This document shows, one piece after another, positions 40,447 to 49,318 of a stretch of 64,000 bases of DNA. The stretch lies in the NCBI GenBank assembly GCA_025352125.1, contig JANXTZ010000004.1, forward strand, positions 1 to 64,000, written 5' to 3'. Each line of letters begins with the position of its first letter. Within the stretch, counting starts at the first letter, position 1. Under the pieces are notes generated by a model. That model saw only the letters and a program-made list of their open reading frames with translations, was not told the origin of the DNA and made no database searches. This stretch comes from Deinococcales bacterium. Its GTDB lineage: Bacteria > Deinococcota > Deinococci > Deinococcales > JAAFIG01. The translations under genes and the position numbers were made by a program.

Positions 40447-43400
40447 TCAAAAAGTTGGTTTTTCGCGTCCTGACACGGTTTTATAGGCAATTCCTGGTTT
40501 GCTGGTTTGCCAAAAAGACCGCAAGTGTTCGGGTGTATTGGCATGAACGCTCTCCAAGGTACGAATCGCCAGTTTGGTATCCCCAATGCCCTGCGCGGCT
40601 CGCCAGGTGATCTCGAGGTTGGGCAGTAAAATGGAGAGTTCGAGCGCGGCATTGAAATATTTTGCTTCGCCCGCCAGAGCGCTGTACAGGTGCGCGTAAC
40701 CGAGTTGCTCGAGCATCCCGTGTTGGCGAGCCAGGCTTTTGAGTTCGCTGGCGTGTCGCAGTGCCAGTTCTGGCTGACCGAGATGCAGGGCAACCTCCGC
40801 ACAAGCCCGCAAGGTCAGTGCCAGCGAAAACGTGTGACGTGATTGGCGTGCCATCTCGAGTGCCGAGTTTGCGGTGCTGGTTGGGTTTTGCCCCAAGGCA
40901 CTTTGGATGACGGCTTTGGTGGCGGTCGTGTAGGCTTTCGCGCCAGGTTCAAACCAGCGTTTTATGGCATCATCAACCAGCTCGAGCGCCTGAACGTAAT
41001 CGCCGCAAAGGTAATGAATACAGGCTTTTTGATGCACCGCATCGGCAAGGTTGCTGGTGTTGCCCGCCAATTCCTCGAGTTTGACCGCCAGATCAATGTC
41101 TTTGATGGACTTGTTCAGTTCTCCCATGCTGATGTTCAGGCTGCTTCTGGATAAGTAAATCGCCACGGCTTGCAAGGCTTGGTTGGTTTCGCACAAGCGG
41201 GTGGCTTGGTTGTATTTTTGTTCGGCTTCGTGAAAACGTCCCAGCGTCCAAAGCCCTATGCCTTCCAGGTTGAGAAACCTGGCGCGTTTAACATCGGGCA
41301 GTGCTCGGGTTTGAGCGCCGTGTGCCAACTCGAGCATCTGAGAGAAATCGCCAACGTGCCAGGCGGTGATGGCGCGTCCAAACAGGGCATCGGTGCTTTC
41401 TGGGCTGGCAGCCGTGAATTCCAGGCTGGCGGCTTCAAAATCACCCAGCATCATCAAACTAAACCCCAGTTGTTCGTGCGCGACAAATTCGGTGCTTTGA
41501 CTTAAATCCTGCATCGCCAGACGGGTGATTTTGGCAGCCTCGGCGGGTCTTGCCAGTTCAATCAGCGCACCCGACAACGCCAGGTTCGCCCGCCTTTCAA
41601 GGTCGGGTCGTCCAAGTTTGTGGGCAAGACTGAGCGCCAGCTTGGCTTCGGCTTCTGCCTCTGTGGCACGCCTGACGCCGGTCAGGGCTTTTGCCCGAAG
41701 GGTACGAACTTGAACCTCGAGGTTTGGACCGAGCGCCTGCATCAACGCCAAATTCAGGCGTTCCAGGGCGGTTTGCGGCAAAAATGTCTCGAGGTCGATC
41801 TCGCTCGCGGCGATCAACCACACCACGGCATCCTTGTTCTGCCCCGCTTGCAGCAGGTGCGCGGCAATACGGCTCGGGGCGGCTTGGCGCAACTCGAGTT
41901 CTTGCGCCACCAGGCGGTGCAGGGTTTGGCGCACGCTGCCAGGCGTCAACTCGAGGGTGGTGGTTCGCAGCAGGTCATGGGTGAAATTTGAGTCTGTGGT
42001 GATGACCTGCGCCCCCTCCGCCTCGCCCAAACCCTCTGCGACCCGTAATTCTGGCAACTCGAGCACCGTGCCCGCAAGGCTGGCGCTGAAATCTGCGCCA
42101 GCCACCGCCAGACATGCCAGAACGCGGCGCGTGTCGGTGTCCAGACGCTCGAGACGGTTCTTTAAGAGCGCCCCAATCCGTTCTGGAGGACGTAATTGCC
42201 CCAAAAGTTGAAAGTTGGCGTCCAGTTGCCCAGTCTCGAGCAGGTATTTCAGGGTTTCGACCACGAACAACGGGTTGCCGCCCGTCGCGGCGTGCATCGG
42301 CTCGCTCAGGGCGGCGGCTTTGGGGTCAATGCCAAACAACAGCTCGCGCACCTCGGGCAATTCCAAAGCCTCGAGTTTTTGCCTGAGTGCCAAACCTTCT
42401 CGCTCGAGCTGCCCGATCAAAGCCTGTAAATTGGGATTGACCTCGAGCGGACGATAACCGCCCAAAATCCCGACCTGCTCATTCAAGATTCGCGGGGCGG
42501 CATACGCCAGAAACTCGAGGGTGGCGCTGTCCGCCCAGTGCAGATCGTCCAGAATCAACAGCCCGCCGTGCCGCGCAAATGCCAACACGTAACGCGTCAA
42601 ACCTTCCAGAAAACGGGCTTTGGCTTCCGTCGGGACTTCAACCTGCGCCAGCCCCTCGAGGTTGCCGCTGGGGCGCAACTCTGGCAGCAGGCGCGAAACC
42701 TCGAGTTGCCAGATCGGTTCGACCTCGGCGCGAAAACCGGCTTCCCACAACTCGCGCAATGCCGTAATCAGGGGCGCAAACGCCAGACTCTGATCCGATT
42801 CCCTGGCGCGAACCTCGAGCACATGTCCACCCAGGGCGCTGCGCGAGGCGGCAAGGTCGTGCAGCAACCTCGACTTGCCCGCGCCCGCCTCGCCCTCAAT
42901 AAACACGGCTTTTCCACGCTCGAGTCCTTGCACCAGCGCCCGCAACGCCTTGACTCCCGCCAACCTGGGTGGGCGCAGCACATTTAAAGGAATGCTGAGG
43001 CGTTTGCTGGGCGAACCTGGCTGCAATTGCCCCGCCTCCAGAGACTCGAGCATCGCCGTCGTTTCGGGCAGCGGTTCGACCCCCAGTTCCTCGCGCAACA
43101 GGCGCTTCAACTCGAGGATTCCAGCCCTGACGCCGGTCCTGTCATCGTTCAAATACAGGCAACGCAGCATTCGCACGTGCGCCGCCTCTGAGAGCGGCTC
43201 GAGCAACACCAGCTTTCGAGCCACGACCGCCGCCTGACGGTACGAACCCGCGTTCTCGAGTTGCTTGAATTGCCCCTCGAGTTTGGCGCGGCGTTGCCCG
43301 CTCAGGCTCTCGCGTTGGCTGTACAACCAGTCCATGATGTCTGGCGCGTCATCGATTTCCAGACCCTGGGCAAACTCGCCGTTCAATTCGTCAAATTGCG

Positions 43401-43707
43401 TCAGGTCAGATTGCACGTTTTTTGCCAGCCAAACGTTAAAGCGGTCATTTTCGATCAGTGCCCCGACCTGATTGACGCGGTAAATTTCTTGACGCAAGTT
43501 TGCCCTGGCGCGGTCCTCGCCGACATCCGCCCACAGCAAACCCGCCAGCCTCGAGCGCGGCGTCACCCCCTCGAGCGCCAGGTACGCCAGCAATGCCATC
43601 GAGCGCCGCCCCAGCGTCTCGAGCTTTCCTGACTGTTCAAGCACGCACGCGCCCGAAAGTCGAAGCATTAAACTGAGGACAGGTTCAAGCACAACCCCAT
43701 TGTGCAT
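40447..43707 (-). CDS. BTAD-type ATPase/TPR transcriptional regulator
   Basis: A 1086-residue protein related to SARP/AfsR- and MalT-type large ATPase regulators. Residues about 12-230: wHTH plus BTAD (RRSMALLAYLALEG, LAGLLWADVGEDRARANLRQ, PLPETTAMLESL). P-loop GEAGAGKS (272-279), Walker B LLILDDLHWAD, then AAA-type residues to about 600. The last 450 residues are TPR-like helices that probably sense a ligand or partner. It likely activates an unlinked regulon. Start ATG 43707; an ATG 13 residues in is possible. Confidence 0.88.
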   Translation of the reverse strand: MHNGVVLEPVLSLMLRLSGACVLEQSGKLETLGRRSMALLAYLALEGVTPRSRLAGLLWADVGEDRARANLRQEIYRVNQVGALIENDRFNVWLAKNVQSDLTQFDELNGEFAQGLEIDDAPDIMDWLYSQRESLSGQRRAKLEGQFKQLENAGSYRQAAVVARKLVLLEPLSEAAHVRMLRCLYLNDDRTGVRAGILELKRLLREELGVEPLPETTAMLESLEAGQLQPGSPSKRLSIPLNVLRPPRLAGVKALRALVQGLERGKAVFIEGEAGAGKSRLLHDLAASRSALGGHVLEVRARESDQSLAFAPLITALRELWEAGFRAEVEPIWQLEVSRLLPELRPSGNLEGLAQVEVPTEAKARFLEGLTRYVLAFARHGGLLILDDLHWADSATLEFLAYAAPRILNEQVGILGGYRPLEVNPNLQALIGQLEREGLALRQKLEALELPEVRELLFGIDPKAAALSEPMHAATGGNPLFVVETLKYLLETGQLDANFQLLGQLRPPERIGALLKNRLERLDTDTRRVLACLAVAGADFSASLAGTVLELPELRVAEGLGEAEGAQVITTDSNFTHDLLRTTTLELTPGSVRQTLHRLVAQELELRQAAPSRIAAHLLQAGQNKDAVVWLIAASEIDLETFLPQTALERLNLALMQALGPNLEVQVRTLRAKALTGVRRATEAEAEAKLALSLAHKLGRPDLERRANLALSGALIELARPAEAAKITRLAMQDLSQSTEFVAHEQLGFSLMMLGDFEAASLEFTAASPESTDALFGRAITAWHVGDFSQMLELAHGAQTRALPDVKRARFLNLEGIGLWTLGRFHEAEQKYNQATRLCETNQALQAVAIYLSRSSLNISMGELNKSIKDIDLAVKLEELAGNTSNLADAVHQKACIHYLCGDYVQALELVDDAIKRWFEPGAKAYTTATKAVIQSALGQNPTSTANSALEMARQSRHTFSLALTLRACAEVALHLGQPELALRHASELKSLARQHGMLEQLGYAHLYSALAGEAKYFNAALELSILLPNLEITWRAAQGIGDTKLAIRTLESVHANTPEHLRSFWQTSKPGIAYKTVSGREKPTF

Positions 43708-43774
43708 TCTCAGGCTTGGGCTTCACAAGTCCCCAATGCTTGAAGTGGAGACTTGAAGTGTCAAGGGCGATTAC

Positions 43775-44116
43775 TTAAACCGTTGCTGATGAAAGCACGC
43801 GTGCCACAAATTTGAGGGTCAACTCGTTTTTGACCGCGCTTTCTTTTAACGAGATCATGATGACCTCAAATTCCTGATCTCGCCAGTGAATCCTGACCAG
43901 GCTCGAGAGCAAACTTGGTTTGATGCTGCTGACAACACTCAGGCTGCCACTGACCTGACGGCGTTTGGGGTCAAACCGCCCAAGTTTACCGCTCGTCACG
44001 TTCACAAAGCATCCCCCAAACTCGAGTTCTGCGCCCGTCAAGTCGATTGAACCGACAAAATGATTCATCATCGAGTCGCCAATACCTGATTGCGTTGGAC
44101 TTTCAAAGTTGAACAT
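43775..44116 (-). CDS. Unknown small protein, paralogue of 21990-22331
   Basis: The start is uncertain: ATG at 44119 or 44116, both close to GGAGG; 44116 gives the better spacing (7 nt). The core GSIDLTGAELEFG, KPSLLSS and EFEVIMISLKE match the protein at 21990-22331 over their whole length (by eye 41 of about 85 residues). No signal peptide or known domain. The gene follows the BTAD regulator's start by 67 bp on the same strand, though no shared promoter was seen. Confidence 0.6.
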   Translation of the reverse strand: MFNFESPTQSGIGDSMMNHFVGSIDLTGAELEFGGCFVNVTSGKLGRFDPKRRQVSGSLSVVSSIKPSLLSSLVRIHWRDQEFEVIMISLKESAVKNELTLKFVARVLSSATV

Positions 44117-44351
44117 CATTTTGCCTCCATGCCTCACACCGTTGCCAATCGCAACGACCACCGCTCGAGACAATTGAATCTCGAAGCTCAATCTTTTTGT
44201 CCAGTGAATGCCTTGAAACAAGCCGATGGTGCTGCCTGCAAAAGTATCTTAGACCCATTTTGGTCACGTAACGGTCACAAGATAGGGTTCAAGTTGTGCT
44301 CGATGGGCAAAAATGCAGCCTCAAAAATGTATCACTATTGATGCTCGAGCG

Positions 44352-45317
44352 TTAAGGTTTTGCCGCAATTGCCCGCCAGCGTTTCACCAAATCTCCAGCC
44401 GCCCCGTGCCAGTCGGGATGGTTAAACCCAAACCCAGCCTCGAGCAAGCGTGAGGGCACGACCCGACGGCTTTTGAGGACCAACTCGGTCTCGGTCTGCA
44501 TTGCCCAGGTGCCAATCTCGAGCATCCAATTGCTGGAATTGAGTCCAAAACCGCTGCCCCAAACCTGGCGCAATTGCCGCATAAAATCGTGGTTTGGCAG
44601 TGGGTTGGGACTGGAAAGATTGACTGTGCCCGAGAAATTTTCACGCTCGAGAATAAACTGGATTGCCCTGGTGAAATCTTGGTCATGAATCCAGGAAATG
44701 TATTGTTTGCCGTCACCCATGTCGCCGCCCAAACCGTAACGCACCAGCTTTAAAAGCGTGTCAAAAATACCGTTCTTGAATGGGTCCATCACCATCGCGC
44801 TGCGCAACGCCACCTTGCGGGTGTTCGGCGTGTTTGCCGCCTCGAGTGCCGCCTCCCAGGCTTTCGCCACGCCAATGCTGAAGACCCAGGTGTCGGGTGC
44901 GTTTGGCTCAAAGCCGCCAATGATGCCTGTGGCGTCGTCGTTGGCAGCCTCAAAACGGTGCGCGTAAATCGTGGCGGTGCTGGCTTGCAACCAAGCCCTG
45001 GGCGGATTTTTGGCGGCAGCAATCGCTTCACCGACGACCCGCGTACTCTCAACTCGAGAATCGGTGATCAGACGGCGGTTCTCTGGGGTGTAACGGCAAT
45101 TCACGCTGCGTCCCGCCAGGTTGATCACGGCATCCGCGCCGTCAATTTCCTGGCTCCAAGCGCCAAGCGTTTTGGCATCCCATTGCACGTGTCTTGCCCC
45201 GTGAAGCGTGGCTTGCACGCCGCGCCCGAGAATCACGACCTCATGACCTGCGATTTGAAAATCCCTGGTGAGCACTGCGCCGACCTGTCCGCTGCCGCCT
45301 GGAATCACAATTTTCAT
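44352..45317 (-). CDS. TIGR01777 family NAD(P)-dependent epimerase-like protein (SDR39U1-like)
   Basis: A 321-residue extended SDR. The N-terminus IPGGSGQVGAVLTRDF is the dinucleotide-binding loop; INLAGRSVNCRYTPENR and the C-terminal SWIHDQDFTRAIQFIL are characteristic of the TIGR01777 group. The usual catalytic Tyr-xxx-Lys is not evident (IGVAKAWE). It overlaps the upstream SRPBCC gene by 4 bases (ATGA). GAGGAG precedes ATG 45317 by 7 nt. In other bacteria TIGR01777 and SRPBCC domains also occur together or fused. Confidence 0.88.
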   Translation of the reverse strand: MKIVIPGGSGQVGAVLTRDFQIAGHEVVILGRGVQATLHGARHVQWDAKTLGAWSQEIDGADAVINLAGRSVNCRYTPENRRLITDSRVESTRVVGEAIAAAKNPPRAWLQASTATIYAHRFEAANDDATGIIGGFEPNAPDTWVFSIGVAKAWEAALEAANTPNTRKVALRSAMVMDPFKNGIFDTLLKLVRYGLGGDMGDGKQYISWIHDQDFTRAIQFILERENFSGTVNLSSPNPLPNHDFMRQLRQVWGSGFGLNSSNWMLEIGTWAMQTETELVLKSRRVVPSRLLEAGFGFNHPDWHGAAGDLVKRWRAIAAKP

Positions 45318-45790
45318 GTTTCGCTCCTCGAGTCTAAAAATTTCTTCCAACCGTTCGTTTCGGCAAGTTCTTTTAAACCGTTCAGTCGCGCCGACATGGT
45401 GCGGCTCATGACTGGTTTTAACACCCACGCATCCAACAATGCTCCCAACGGACTGCGAAACCCAAATTTGTCCTCGAGTTCGACCAAGCCAGACTCGAGC
45501 AGTTTTAAGTTGTAAACATGACCAAACTCGAGCAGCAAACCGCGCTCGAGGCTTTCGGTCAGTGAAAATGGTGGGTTGAAACTGGTCACCCGGGTTGCCA
45601 GTTGAAACCGCAAACCAAAAAACCGTGCCGACCAGGTGGTGACATCGTTTAAACCCGATAAACCCACAGTTTTGCCAGCCACCGCCCGTCCATCAATGCT
45701 CGAGGTGGTTTCGTGCGCCTCGATGCTGCGAACCAAATCGAAAACGCGTTCTATGGGTGCGTTGATGCTGCAATGTTGAACAAGTTGCAT
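45314..45790 (-). CDS. SRPBCC-family protein
   Basis: A 158-residue START/Bet v1-like hydrophobic-ligand-binding protein. N-terminal QHCSINAPIERVFDLVRSIEAHE and C-terminal long helix (DAWVLKPVMSRTMSARLNGLKEL) are typical. Its stop overlaps the start of the TIGR01777 gene, so the two are coupled and probably cooperate on a lipid-like substrate. ATG 45790 is preceded by AAGGAA at about 8 nt. Confidence 0.88.
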   Translation of the reverse strand: MQLVQHCSINAPIERVFDLVRSIEAHETTSSIDGRAVAGKTVGLSGLNDVTTWSARFFGLRFQLATRVTSFNPPFSLTESLERGLLLEFGHVYNLKLLESGLVELEDKFGFRSPLGALLDAWVLKPVMSRTMSARLNGLKELAETNGWKKFLDSRSET

Positions 45791-46006
45791 TGAATTTTCC
45801 TTGCTGAGTTTGGCTGAAATGCGAGATCGACTCGAGCATTTTGTTTGACTTTATTGTGCATTGTCTGATACGGACTATTCGTGCCATTTATGAAAACGAA
45901 AATTCTGAGTATTCAAAACTATCTAAATAAACAAATCCCATTGTGAATGCGCTAATACTTCTCTAATAAATACTTTATATACTTACATTTGTAAAGGAAG
46001 TATAAA
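45791..46006. other. AT-rich spacer at the left edge of an atypical insert
   Basis: Base composition falls sharply from about 45880. There is no coding frame. A TATATA-rich stretch (45970-45985) precedes GTG 46007 and may hold the promoter of the next two genes. Confidence 0.5.
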
Positions 46007-46291
46007 GTGATAGATAAAAATGATGACTTACTCAATAAGATATTAGAAGAATCAAAAATTCTGAAGGAGGATTCGGAGAAAATATTTCAATATATTAATA
46101 ATCCGGCGTTGTTTTTGAAACTAAAAGAAGATGATTCAGAATATTTAATTCTCATTAGAAGGTGCTTGCAGGCAATCATCAATCTCGAGGATGCCAGTTA
46201 TCCAACTCGTCCCAGGGTAGATATAGAAAAAAACGGATTTGAATTTCGCAGTGCAAATACTGGGCTTATTCTATCACTAGATCGCTTTTAG
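46007..46291 (+). CDS. Unknown small acidic protein in the AT-rich insert
   Basis: A 94-residue protein from GTG 46007 (AAAGGAAG about 8 nt upstream). Helical, Glu/Asp/Lys-rich N-terminus (LLNKILEESKILKEDSEKIF) and a C-terminal FEFRSANTGLILSL. No known domain. Codon use is AT-rich (ATA, AAT, TTA), unlike the rest of the window, which argues for recent acquisition. Its stop codon (46289-46291) forms part of the AGGAGG that serves the next gene. Confidence 0.6.
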   Translation: MIDKNDDLLNKILEESKILKEDSEKIFQYINNPALFLKLKEDDSEYLILIRRCLQAIINLEDASYPTRPRVDIEKNGFEFRSANTGLILSLDRF

Positions 46292-46301
46292 GAGGAATTA
46301 A

Positions 46302-46820
46302 ATAAAAAAATTGATTTTTGCGGCTTTGATCGCTAGTCTTGTCTCATGTGGGAATCTTGGAAATAATGCTACGGAAAATTTTGCTTCTGACGAATCAGAT
46401 TTGAATATTCCCACTGTATCGGCTTCAGAAAATCCGATTTCTAGCAATGGAAATGGCTTTTCCACACGAGACGTTACAGCTTGCTCAAAAACAGTTGAGT
46501 ACCCTCACAAATCCGCTACCATATCAACAGAGGTTGTAGCCAAAGGAACGCTAAACTGTACTCCAACTAGCCAAGCTGTGTATGCAACTGCAAAAGTGTC
46601 TCTTTACAAATCAGGTATACTTTATAGAACTGCCTCAAAAACGATCAGTCTAAGTAGTGTAAGTAGTGTAAGTATCCGAGCAAACCAGTTGGTTGCAGCC
46701 GGACCTTGTATCACTGGATATTACAATGCCATAATTGACACGACATACTTCAGTGCTAGTGGAGGAGTGGTATCGTTCGGATTACCCGCTTCAACACCAA
46801 ACCAATTTGTTTCTTGCTAA
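46302..46820 (+). CDS. Putative lipoprotein with apparent ATA start
   Basis: About 172 residues. AGGAGG (46290-46295) is followed at normal distance by ATA-AAA-AAA-TTG. Read from ATA the start is M-K-K-L-I-F-A-A-L-I-A-S-L-V-S-C, a perfect lipoprotein signal peptide, and TAA (46299-46301) closes the frame just before. The alternative TTG at 46311 would drop the two positive residues needed for export. Mature part has four Cys and Ser-rich repeats (SSVSSVS). No known domain. A 32-bp perfect palindrome follows. Confidence 0.6.
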   Translation: MKKLIFAALIASLVSCGNLGNNATENFASDESDLNIPTVSASENPISSNGNGFSTRDVTACSKTVEYPHKSATISTEVVAKGTLNCTPTSQAVYATAKVSLYKSGILYRTASKTISLSSVSSVSIRANQLVAAGPCITGYYNAIIDTTYFSASGGVVSFGLPASTPNQFVSC

Positions 46821-46841
46821 TATCTTCAAAATAAAATTGTG

Positions 46842-46873
46842 CGACCAGAGCATCCAATTGGATGCTCTGGTCG
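46842..46873. terminator. 32-bp perfect palindrome after the lipoprotein gene
   Basis: CGACCAGAGCATCCAA / TTGGATGCTCTGGTCG is a perfect 16-bp inverted repeat with no loop bases. No T-run follows, so termination is uncertain; it may mark the right edge of the insert. Confidence 0.5.
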
Positions 46874-46954
46874 CCTTACATGTGTCAATAATTCTCAGTC
46901 TGACCAATGAACAATTTTGATACTCGAGACTCAATTCCTGGTAAGCTCGAGCGC

Positions 46955-47857
46955 ATGACAGACACGGGCTTGCCTCTCACACGACAATTGCAAACTCGAG
47001 GTTTAGCCCCGCGTTGGAAACGATTCTGGCGCGATCCTCTGGTGATGCTTGCATTGCTTACAGTGGTCGTCTTAACACTCATGGCGGTCTTTGCGCCGCA
47101 ACTTGCACCCAAAAATCCTGACCTCAACTTTCCCGAAGGTTTGAGCGACGCGGGCGCACCCATCGCTCCAAACTCGAGTTTCTGGTTTGGCACGGATTTA
47201 CTGGGGCGCGATTTGTTCTCGAGGATCATTTACGGCGCTCGAGTCTCCTTGCTGATTGGCGTGCTGGCAAACGGCGCGGCGGTTTTGATTGGGGTGTTTG
47301 TCGGTTTGATCGCGGGTTTTGTCGGTGGCATCGTTGGGACGCTCTTGATGCGTTTCACCGACCTGATGACCGCGTTTCCGGTCTTGCTGCTCGCCATTGC
47401 CCTGACCGCCATCCTCAAACCGAGCCTCTGGATTGTCGCGCTGGTGATTGCGTTACTGAATTGGGTCAGCCTCGCCAGGGTGGTTTACGGGCAGGTTTTG
47501 GGACTGAAATCTCGAGAGTATGTCACCGCCGCCGAAAGTCTTGGCGCAAGTCAAACCAGGGTTTTGTTGCGTCACGTGCTGCCAGGTTTGCTGCCAACCG
47601 CCGTGGTCTGGGGAACGCTCGGCATCAGCACCAGCGTCATGCTCGAGGCGACGCTTTCGTTTTTGGGCGTTGGCGTGCAACCGCCCACGCCAAGTTGGGG
47701 CGGCATCATCAACGAAAGTCAGAGTTATTTCACGCTTGCACCGTGGTTGGTGGCGTTTCCTGGCATCATGATTTTACTGACCGCGCTGTCGTTCAATCTG
47801 CTCGGCGAGGGCTTGCGCGAAGCCATCGACCCGAGTGCCAAACGGACGAGGTTTTAA
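46955..47857 (+). CDS. dppC: Peptide/nickel-type ABC transporter permease (DppC-like)
   Basis: A 300-residue inner-membrane permease with the EAA loop EYVTAAESLGASQTRVLLRHVLP, five to six membrane helices and the N-terminal signature GTDLLGRDLFSRIIYGAR of the DppC/OppC family. The start is uncertain: ATG 46955 is chosen because the cytoplasmic tail then has the usual length; an ATG at 46907 is also in frame. Neither has a clear ribosome-binding site. It opens a cluster with dppB and a binding protein; no ATPase gene is present, so these subunits probably lie elsewhere. Confidence 0.88.
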   Translation: MTDTGLPLTRQLQTRGLAPRWKRFWRDPLVMLALLTVVVLTLMAVFAPQLAPKNPDLNFPEGLSDAGAPIAPNSSFWFGTDLLGRDLFSRIIYGARVSLLIGVLANGAAVLIGVFVGLIAGFVGGIVGTLLMRFTDLMTAFPVLLLAIALTAILKPSLWIVALVIALLNWVSLARVVYGQVLGLKSREYVTAAESLGASQTRVLLRHVLPGLLPTAVVWGTLGISTSVMLEATLSFLGVGVQPPTPSWGGIINESQSYFTLAPWLVAFPGIMILLTALSFNLLGEGLREAIDPSAKRTRF

Positions 47858-47859
47858 AA

Positions 47860-48777
47860 ATGCGATTGCTGCTCGAGCGAATCTTTCAAGGCATTCTGGT
47901 GCTGCTTGCCGTCAGCGTTTTGACCTTTGGGCTGGCGGTCTTGCTGCCCGCCGACCCTGCACGCATGGTTGCCGGTCCAAGCGCCAGCGTGCAAACCGTC
48001 AACAACATCAGGCACGAATTGGGGCTTGACAAACCGATCCTCGAGCAATTTGTGATTTACCTGGGCAAAGTCTTGCGCGGCGACCTCGGGCGTTCGTACA
48101 AGCAAAGCGTCAATGTCACCGAATTGCTGCTCTCGAGGCTTCCCGCCACCCTCGAGTTGATGCTGGCGGGAATCTTGTTTGAATTGCTGCTCGGTGTGCC
48201 TGCGGGCATTCTGGCGGCACTGAGACCAGGAAGTTTCCTGGATCGGGGTTTGATGATGCTGTCATTTGCGGGCGTCAGTGTGCCGCAGTTCGTGCTGGGT
48301 TTGAGTTTGTTGTACGTTTTCGCCTTCAAATTCCCGATTTTTCCACTCGGCGGTTTCGGTACACTCGCCCACATCATTCTGCCCGCTTTAACGCTCGGCA
48401 TCAGCGGCGCGGGTTGGTATGCCAGGGTAGTCCGTTCCGAAATGCTCGAGGTGCTCGGGCAAGATTACGTGCGCACCGCCACCGCCAAAGGCGTGCTGCG
48501 CTCAAAGGTCATCACCAACCACGCCCTGAAAAACGCGCTGCTGCCCGTGATCGGCATGATCGGCTCGGACATCGGCGTGTTCATGGGCGGCGTGGTCGTG
48601 GTCGAAAGTGTTTTTGGTTGGGCTGGCGTCGGCAAACTGGTCTGGGATGCCATTCGGGTCGTGGACATTCCCGTGATCTTGGGCGTGGTGCAACTCGGTG
48701 CGGTCATGATCGTGATTGGAAATTTGTTAGCCGACCTTGCATACCCTCTGGCTGATCCTCGGGTACGATACGGGTAA
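47860..48777 (+). CDS. dppB: Peptide/nickel-type ABC transporter permease (DppB-like)
   Basis: A 305-residue permease with the EAA loop DYVRTATAKGVLRSKVITNHALKNALLP and six predicted helices. N-terminus MRLLLERIFQGILVLLAVSVLTF and GLDKPILEQFVIYLGKVLRGDLGRSY are DppB signatures. Start ATG 47860, 2 bp after the dppC stop, so it is coupled. The order C-B is reversed from the common B-C order. Confidence 0.93.
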   Translation: MRLLLERIFQGILVLLAVSVLTFGLAVLLPADPARMVAGPSASVQTVNNIRHELGLDKPILEQFVIYLGKVLRGDLGRSYKQSVNVTELLLSRLPATLELMLAGILFELLLGVPAGILAALRPGSFLDRGLMMLSFAGVSVPQFVLGLSLLYVFAFKFPIFPLGGFGTLAHIILPALTLGISGAGWYARVVRSEMLEVLGQDYVRTATAKGVLRSKVITNHALKNALLPVIGMIGSDIGVFMGGVVVVESVFGWAGVGKLVWDAIRVVDIPVILGVVQLGAVMIVIGNLLADLAYPLADPRVRYG

Positions 48778-48786
48778 GGGGGAACT

Positions 48787-49302
48787 ATGAACGCGGATTA
48801 TCTTGTCAAAGACATTCCAGGTTTTACGCCGCACATCGCACGGCTGGTCTCGATGATGAATTACGCTCGAGGTACGACCCTACACGCGGTCAGGGATTTG
48901 AGCATTGAACAACTCGATGGTGTGCCAGCAGGTTTTGGCAATTCGATTGCGGCACTGCTCGAGCATTTCGCCGCCGTCGAAGTTGCCTACCAACTTCAAA
49001 CCTTCGAGCAACGCGACTTGAACGAAACTGAATTTGCCCGTTGGGGCGCAGGTTTGGACCTTGGCGAACAGGTCAAGGAAATCACTGGCAAGCCACTCGA
49101 GCATTATTTAACGCAGTTGAATGCAGTCCGTCAGATAACCTTTGCAGAATTTGCCAAACGCGACGACGACTGGTTGCACCTCGAGTTTCCATTTTGGGGC
49201 GGCGAACCTGCCAACAATTACTTTTGCTGGTTTCACGTCTTTGAAGACGAGATCAACCACCGAGGACAAATTCGTTTGATTCGCAAAAATTTGCCGAAGT
49301 GA
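48787..49302 (+). CDS. DinB-superfamily protein
   Basis: A 171-residue four-helix protein with metal-site His at ALLEHFAAVE and the C-terminal FEDEINHRGQIRL. Such families include bacillithiol- and mycothiol-dependent enzymes. It lies between the permease and binding-protein genes of a peptide transporter (9 and 16 bp gaps) and is probably in the same operon, an unusual position. ATG 48787 has AAGGGGG at about 5 nt. Confidence 0.88.
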   Translation: MNADYLVKDIPGFTPHIARLVSMMNYARGTTLHAVRDLSIEQLDGVPAGFGNSIAALLEHFAAVEVAYQLQTFEQRDLNETEFARWGAGLDLGEQVKEITGKPLEHYLTQLNAVRQITFAEFAKRDDDWLHLEFPFWGGEPANNYFCWFHVFEDEINHRGQIRLIRKNLPK

Positions 49303-49318
49303 TTCACAGGAGGTTCGT

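Noticed and set aside
47461-47859. An N-terminal extension of dppB
   Set aside because: The open frame runs over dppC in another frame; the DppB-like protein begins at ATG 47860, directly after the dppC stop.
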